A DNA stretch of 12,272 nt from positions 1 through 12,272 of the forward strand of contig JACKBT010000071.1 in the NCBI GenBank assembly GCA_020634415.1. Reading direction: 5' to 3'. The notes under the pieces were generated by a model that saw only the letters and a list, made by a program, of their open reading frames with translations, searched no databases and was not told the DNA's origin. Position numbers and translations under genes: made by a program. Source of the stretch: Ardenticatenaceae bacterium. Its GTDB lineage: Bacteria; Chloroflexota; Anaerolineae; Promineifilales; Promineifilaceae. This document shows positions 12,162 through 12,272 of this stretch, piece after piece; positions within the stretch are counted from its first letter, which is position 1, and each line of letters opens with the position of its first letter.

Positions 12162-12272
12162 TCATTCTACAACCAAGTGAACATCCTTGACCAATGCCAA
12201 TAATCCACGCAAGGCCCGGTTAACAGCTTCAGCACTAGGAAAAGCCTCCGCTACATCGGGGTCTAGCATAAC
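12162..12272 (-). CDS. C-terminal end of an unidentified small protein (partial)
   Basis: The last 36 codons and a TGA stop are visible; the 5' part lies beyond the window. The readable segment contains LDPDVAEAFPSAEAVNRALR followed by a hydrophobic helix and VVE. The DPDVAxxFPxxEAVNxALR pattern resembles the C-terminus of short proteins that I associate with antitoxin-like genes in Chloroflexota and Cyanobacteria, but that is memory-based and unproven. The frame is open to the window edge and uses ordinary codons. No downstream partner gene on the minus strand follows before the IS, so if it is an antitoxin, its toxin is not here. Confidence 0.55.
   Translation of the reverse strand, partial: VMLDPDVAEAFPSAEAVNRALRGLLALVKDVHLVVE

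Overview
The window looks like a piece of a bacterial chromosome from the Chloroflexota (Anaerolineae- or Ardenticatenia-like). This placement is an inference from gene content and sequence style only; there is no rRNA or other firm taxonomic marker. Two features stand out. The palindrome ACGGCCGT is strikingly frequent (21 exact copies by my hand count, 12 of them extended to AACGGCCGTT). Most spacers are also built from short iterated words that fold into hairpins.

Left part (1-5866, all genes on the minus strand). A secreted protein with three PA14 and two SH3b domains (210-1976) lies downstream of a three-gene cluster. Read in the direction of transcription, the cluster is: a small LysW-like zinc-ribbon protein with a long Asp/Glu/Trp tail (4800-5063), a D-Ala-D-Ala-ligase-type ATP-grasp enzyme (3629-4723), and a lysine 2,3-aminomutase (2199-3557). 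LysW proteins carry amino acids joined to their tail by ATP-grasp ligases. A carrier, a ligase and a beta-lysine-forming enzyme in a row therefore suggest an uncharacterised carrier-protein or protein-tagging pathway using lysine or beta-lysine. An intrinsic terminator between carrier and ligase would make the carrier more abundant than the enzymes. Upstream lies a NarL/LuxR-type response regulator (5204-5866) with no kinase gene in the window. A dyad close to TACGWCAAATGNTGTA occurs five times: two copies before the regulator gene, two before the carrier operon and one before the PA14 gene. This could be the regulator's own binding site.

Middle part (6039-10018). This holds a stand-alone RibD-C/DHFR-type reductase (+), a BaiN/YhiN-type flavoprotein (-), pyroglutamyl-peptidase I (+), and a stand-alone GyrA C-terminal beta-propeller with a near-canonical GyrA box (-). 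Genes meet head to head or tail to tail, and palindromic spacers sit at both tail-to-tail junctions. A nested palindrome of about 180 bp separates the flavoprotein and peptidase genes.

Right part (10092-12272). This is a decayed RelE-type toxin-antitoxin locus. The antitoxin has lost its 5' end to an intact IS66-family (ISBst12-like) insertion sequence, 10544-12021, with perfect 16-bp terminal inverted repeats. The toxin has an apparent one-base frameshift close to its start. The IS has no exact ACGGCCGT site, whereas the flank just beyond it has three within about 95 bp, which marks the IS as a newcomer. The window ends inside a minus-strand gene of which only the last 36 codons are visible.
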